Assembly: GCA_025934895.1 (NCBI GenBank)
Contig: JAICWH010000025.1
Span: 1 to 34,779, forward strand
Reading direction: 5' to 3'
Source of the DNA: Nocardioidaceae bacterium
GTDB lineage: Bacteria > Actinomycetota > Actinomycetes > Propionibacteriales > Nocardioidaceae
DNA: 34,779 nt
Made by a program: the position numbers and the translations under genes. A model generated the notes under the pieces. The model searched no databases, had not been told where the DNA came from, and worked only from the letters and a program-made list of their open reading frames with translations. Shown here one piece after another: positions 32,157 to 34,779 of this stretch (position 1 is its first letter; each line of letters opens with the position of its first letter).

Positions 32157-32235
32157 CCGAGTCCATGCGACTCGCAGGGCCGTCCTGTGAGCAACCGCAC
32201 GCGACACGGTGTTACCGCGGGCTGCTACGCGCAGA

Positions 32236-32281
32236 TAACCTCTCAGCCAACCGACTGCACAGGAGGGGCCCACTCCGGGCC
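32236..32281 (+). promoter_or_regulatory. etfB leader: -10 candidate and small hairpin
   Basis: TAACCT (32236-32241) fits a TANNNT -10, with only a weak -35 (TTACCG, 18-bp spacing). Downstream, GGCCC (32267-32271) and GGGCC (32277-32281) form a 5-bp hairpin directly after an AGGAGG tract (32261-32266) that is about 38 nt from the etfB ATG, too far to serve it. Confidence 0.35.
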
Positions 32282-32289
32282 AGGACGCC

Positions 32290-32307
32290 ATGGACACTTT
32301 GGTATGA
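32290..32307 (+). CDS. Possible 5-codon leader ORF (MDTLV) coupled to etfB
   Basis: ATG-GAC-ACT-TTG-GTA-TGA: a five-residue frame whose stop overlaps the etfB ATG (ATGA), like the coupled junctions elsewhere in the window. AGGA stands about 5 nt upstream, whereas etfB itself has no ribosome-binding site. It could deliver ribosomes to etfB; it could also be chance. Confidence 0.3.
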   Translation: MDTLV

Positions 32308-33125
32308 ACATCGTCGTGTGTGTGAAATACGTGCCGGACTCCACTGCTGATCGGCACTTCGAGGAGGACTTGACGGTCGACCGGGTGGGCGTGGACGGGT
32401 TGCTCTCGGAGCTGGACGAGTATGCGGTAGAGCAGGCGTTGCAGCTGAAGGAGAAGGTCGGCGACGACTCAGCCGACCACATGGTGACAGTGCTCAGCGT
32501 CGGACCGGAGCGGGCGAGTGACGCGGTCCGCAAGTCGCTGCAGATGGGCTGTGACGCCGGGGTGCACGTGGTCGACGCCGCGATCGCCGGGTCGGACGCG
32601 GTGGGTACGTCGCTGGTGCTGGCCAAGGCGGTGGCGAAGATCGGGGCCGAGTCCGGCTGGGACGTCGTGATGTGTGGGATGGCGTCCACGGACGGGTCGA
32701 TGGGGGTGGTGCCGGCGATGCTGGCCGAGCGGCTCGACGTACCGGCGGTGACGCTGGGGTCCGAGGTCGAGCTCTCTGCCGATTCTGGGGGGAACACGAC
32801 GCTGCGGATCCGGCGGGACGGGGACACGGCGACCGAGACGATCGAGGCGACGCTTCCGGTGGTGTGCTCCGTGACCGACCAGTCCGGGGAGGCGCGGTAC
32901 CCGTCGTTCAAGGGGATCATGGCGGCCAAGAAGAAGCCCGTGGCGACCTGGTCGCTCTCTGACCTGGGCGTGGACGCGGAGCTGGTGGGGCTGGCGGCAG
33001 CCTACACGGTCGTCGAGGACTCCCAGGCCCGCCCGCCACGCACGGCTGGTCAGGTCGTCGCCGACGACGACGGCGCCGGTGCGCACGCGCTGGTGGAGTT
33101 CCTGGCGTCCAAGAAGTTCATCTGA
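32304..33125 (+). CDS. etfB: Electron transfer flavoprotein beta subunit
   Basis: Small subunit of the soluble ETF heterodimer, which takes electrons from acyl-CoA dehydrogenases and passes them to ETF:quinone oxidoreductase. The 273-aa product begins MNIVVCVKYVPDS and contains the AMP-binding and interface blocks SELDEYAVEQALQLKEK, MCGMASTDGSMGVVPAMLAERL and ARYPSFKGIMAAKKKP, all typical of group I EtfB. The ATG at 32304 is chosen from the N-terminus; in-frame sequence upstream does not resemble the family. etfA follows after 17 bp. Confidence 0.95.
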   Translation: MNIVVCVKYVPDSTADRHFEEDLTVDRVGVDGLLSELDEYAVEQALQLKEKVGDDSADHMVTVLSVGPERASDAVRKSLQMGCDAGVHVVDAAIAGSDAVGTSLVLAKAVAKIGAESGWDVVMCGMASTDGSMGVVPAMLAERLDVPAVTLGSEVELSADSGGNTTLRIRRDGDTATETIEATLPVVCSVTDQSGEARYPSFKGIMAAKKKPVATWSLSDLGVDAELVGLAAAYTVVEDSQARPPRTAGQVVADDDGAGAHALVEFLASKKFI

Positions 33126-33142
33126 GAGACGGGCGAGAGACT

Positions 33143-34132
33143 GTGAGTGAAGTACTGGTCCTGGTCGACTCGAACTCCCTGGTCGACGGGAAGGTGTCCA
33201 AGCCGACCCTGGAGCTGCTGACGATCGCCCGGCGGATCGGTGAGCCGTCGGCGGTGCTCATCGGCGACCCGAGCACCGGCAGCGCGGTGGAGACGCTGGC
33301 GGCGTACGGCGCGGAGAAGATCTACGCGGTCTCCGCCTCCGACGGCACCGACATCACCGGCTACCTGGTCGCCCCGAAGGCCGAGGTCCTCGCCCAGCTC
33401 GTCGAGCGGACCGGCCCCGCGGCGGTGCTGATCCCCTCCGGTGGGGAGGGCAAGGAGATCGCCGGCCGGCTCGCGGTGAAGACCGACTCGGGCCTGATCA
33501 CCGACGCCGTCGACGTCCAACCCGGCGATGACAGCACTCGCGGCACTCCGGTGACCACGCAGTCGGTGTTCGCGGGCTCCTACACGGTGCGGGCCCGGGT
33601 CACCCACGGCACCCCGATCATCACCGTGAAGCCGAACTCCGCGGCACCCGCGCAGCACCAGGGGGCCGGAGCGGTCGAGGAGCTCACCGTCACGATCTCG
33701 GAGTCCGCGAAGACCGCGAAGATCACCGCGTCCGAGCCCCGCAAGGCATCCGGGCGTCCGGAGCTGACCGAGGCCGCCATCGTGGTCTCCGGCGGCCGCG
33801 GCACCGGCGGCGACTTCACCGCCGTGGAGGCGTTCGCAGACGCGATCGGCGCCGCGGTCGGCGCCTCCCGGGCCGCGGTGGACTCCGGGTGGATGCCGCA
33901 CGCGTTCCAGGTCGGGCAGACCGGCAAGACCGTCTCCCCCCAGCTGTACGTCGCCAACGGCATCTCCGGCGCCATCCAGCATCGTGCCGGCATGCAGACC
34001 TCGAAGACCATCGTCGCGGTCAACAAGGACGACGAGGCACCGATCTTCGAGCTCGTCGACTTCGGCGTCGTCGGCGACCTGCAGAAGGTGCTGCCCGCCG
34101 CCACCGAGGAGATCACCAAGCGCAAGGGCTGA
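33143..34132 (+). CDS. etfA: Electron transfer flavoprotein alpha subunit
   Basis: FAD-binding subunit of ETF, partner of EtfB. The 329-aa product has a variable N-terminal domain (1-195) and a conserved C-terminal FAD domain with [10 protein letters not shown] (214-223), [20 protein letters not shown] (255-274), [22 protein letters not shown] (275-296) and [12 protein letters not shown] (302-313). The GTG at 33143, 17 bp after etfB, gives the usual N-terminus SEVLVLVD. Convergent with the helicase gene at the right edge. Confidence 0.95.
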   Translation: MSEVLVLVDSNSLVDGKVSKPTLELLTIARRIGEPSAVLIGDPSTGSAVETLAAYGAEKIYAVSASDGTDITGYLVAPKAEVLAQLVERTGPAAVLIPSGGEGKEIAGRLAVKTDSGLITDAVDVQPGDDSTRGTPVTTQSVFAGSYTVRARVTHGTPIITVKPNSAAPAQHQGAGAVEELTVTISESAKTAKITASEPRKASGRPELTEAAIVVSGGRGTGGDFTAVEAFADAIGAAVGASRAAVDSGWMPHAFQVGQTGKTVSPQLYVANGISGAIQHRAGMQTSKTIVAVNKDDEAPIFELVDFGVVGDLQKVLPAATEEITKRKG

Positions 34133-34167
34133 CCAGGACGGCCAGTGCGAGGCGCCGTGGGTCCTGG
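34133..34167. terminator. Possible bidirectional terminator between etfA and the helicase
   Basis: CCAGGAC (34133-34139) starts right after the etfA stop and pairs with GTCCTGG (34161-34167), with a further GGC/GCC pairing inside and a bulge. It lies in the 50-bp gap between two convergent genes and has no T-run on either side. Confidence 0.4.
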
Positions 34168-34182
34168 GCTGTGAGGAGCCGG

Positions 34183-34779
34183 TCAGCGACCCCGGCGAGC
34201 GGAGGAGAAGGACGCAGCGCTGTGGCTGCCGCCGCCCGTCGAGGTGCTGTGCACCAGACCGGAACCACCTCGAGAGCCGCGGCCCCGGCCGCCGGACTGG
34301 CCGCCGGACTGGCCGCCGGACTGGCCGCCGGACTTCGCGCCGCCGGCCTTCGGGCTGCCCGGCTTGCCGCCACCTGAGGACGTGCGTGACTGGCCGGCGC
34401 GACCGCGGTTGCGGCCTTCACCTCCGCCGCTGCCGCGACCCTTGCCTGCGCCACCACGGTTGCCGCGAGGGCGCTCGTCGGGTGAGGCGAGGGTGGGCCG
34501 GTCGGACACGGCCAGGAAGGTGCGCTCACCGGGGGCGATCCTCGAGAGGAGTGCGTCGCCGGGCTGCGCGCGGGTGATGGTGGGCTTGATGCCCGCCTTG
34601 CGGGTGAGGTCACGGACGTCGCCCACCTGGGCGTCGATCATCAGGGTCACCACGGTGCCCTCGGCCCCGGCCCGAGCGGTTCGACCCGAGCGGTGCAGGT
34701 AGGCCTTGTGCTCGACCGGCGGGTCGGCGTGCACCACCAGGCCGACGTCGTCGACGTGGATGCCCCGGGCCGCGATGTC
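34183..34779 (-). CDS. DEAD-box RNA helicase, C-terminal part (cut by window edge)
   Basis: The visible 198 residues are the end of an ATP-dependent RNA helicase; the N-terminal RecA domain lies beyond the right edge. Motif V (DIAARGIHVDD) is at the very edge and motif VI (HRSGRTARAG) follows, then the end of RecA domain 2. After about residue 90 comes a long disordered Arg/Gly/Ser-rich tail with RGG-type boxes and four SGGQ-like repeats encoded by a 12-bp tandem repeat, suited to nonspecific RNA binding. The frame is open to the last base of the window. Members act in ribosome assembly or RNA turnover; the specific role is unknown. Confidence 0.93.
   Translation of the reverse strand, partial: DIAARGIHVDDVGLVVHADPPVEHKAYLHRSGRTARAGAEGTVVTLMIDAQVGDVRDLTRKAGIKPTITRAQPGDALLSRIAPGERTFLAVSDRPTLASPDERPRGNRGGAGKGRGSGGGEGRNRGRAGQSRTSSGGGKPGSPKAGGAKSGGQSGGQSGGQSGGRGRGSRGGSGLVHSTSTGGGSHSAASFSSARRGR
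34287..34334 (-). repeat. 12-bp tandem repeat in the helicase tail
   Basis: GGCCGCCGGACT repeats four times without a gap on the plus strand. In the helicase frame it encodes repeated Ser-Gly-Gly-Gln units of the disordered C-terminal tail. It is a likely site of length variation between strains. Confidence 0.8.

Noticed and set aside
34287-34334. Tandem repeat as a regulatory element
   Set aside because: It is in frame with the helicase and simply encodes the Gly/Ser/Gln tail repeats.

Overview
The window is high-GC DNA with actinobacterial gene content. It carries NucS mismatch endonuclease, the GlgE/TreS/maltokinase alpha-glucan pathway, a DivIVA-type coiled-coil protein, an actinobacterial isobutyryl-CoA mutase-type subunit, several apparently leaderless promoters (TANNNT 5-7 nt before the start codon) and many GTG starts. 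A Nocardioides-like member of the Propionibacteriales is my best guess, but this rests on gene content only.

Layout. (1) 1-4245: nucS (minus) diverges from a tandem-duplicated 3-hydroxyacyl-CoA dehydrogenase (plus), followed by a TMEM175-like channel, a 79-aa zinc-finger-like protein and an alpha/beta hydrolase. (2) 4246-4831: a 586-bp gap with a nested inverted repeat and the first 32-bp repeat array. (3) 4832-7155: a coupled pair on the minus strand, an AI-2E/PerM-family membrane protein behind a DivIVA-like coiled-coil protein. (4) 7300-16270: a C4-acyl-CoA region with crotonyl-CoA carboxylase/reductase and methylmalonyl/ethylmalonyl-CoA epimerase (minus), then acetyl-CoA acetyltransferase, MeaB, small membrane proteins, a MarR regulator, an IcmA-type mutase large subunit and a TPR-thioredoxin (plus). 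(5) 16303-17595: a small membrane protein, a second repeat array and a SnoaL-fused ECF sigma factor with a likely self-recognised promoter. (6) 17581-31227: the alpha-glucan region, glgE-treS-mak-glgB-(GNAT/Nudix) as an overlapping minus-strand operon, glgP divergent from glgE, and glgX convergent with glgP across a double repeat array. (7) 31377-34132: enoyl-CoA hydratase, etfB and etfA (plus). (8) The right edge cuts a DEAD-box RNA helicase (minus).

How the genes fit together. Thiolase, hydroxyacyl-CoA dehydrogenase, enoyl-CoA hydratase and Ccr can in principle take acetyl-CoA to crotonyl-CoA and ethylmalonyl-CoA, with the epimerase next. The mutase here, however, carries the Phe/Gln active-site pair of isobutyryl-CoA mutase and lacks a B12 domain. 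It more likely links isobutyryl-CoA and butyryl-CoA than completes the ethylmalonyl-CoA pathway. MeaB is the expected mutase chaperone and ETF serves acyl-CoA dehydrogenases. The second block makes and degrades alpha-glucan: TreS and Mak turn trehalose into maltose-1-phosphate, GlgE polymerises it, GlgB branches it, and GlgP and GlgX degrade it.

The most unusual non-coding signal is a family of ~32-bp tandem repeats (core CCGAGTCGG then GCATCCGCAGG) just after the 3' ends of five genes. In every case it reads in the same direction as the gene it follows. No phage, transposase, CRISPR array, rRNA or tRNA was recognised.
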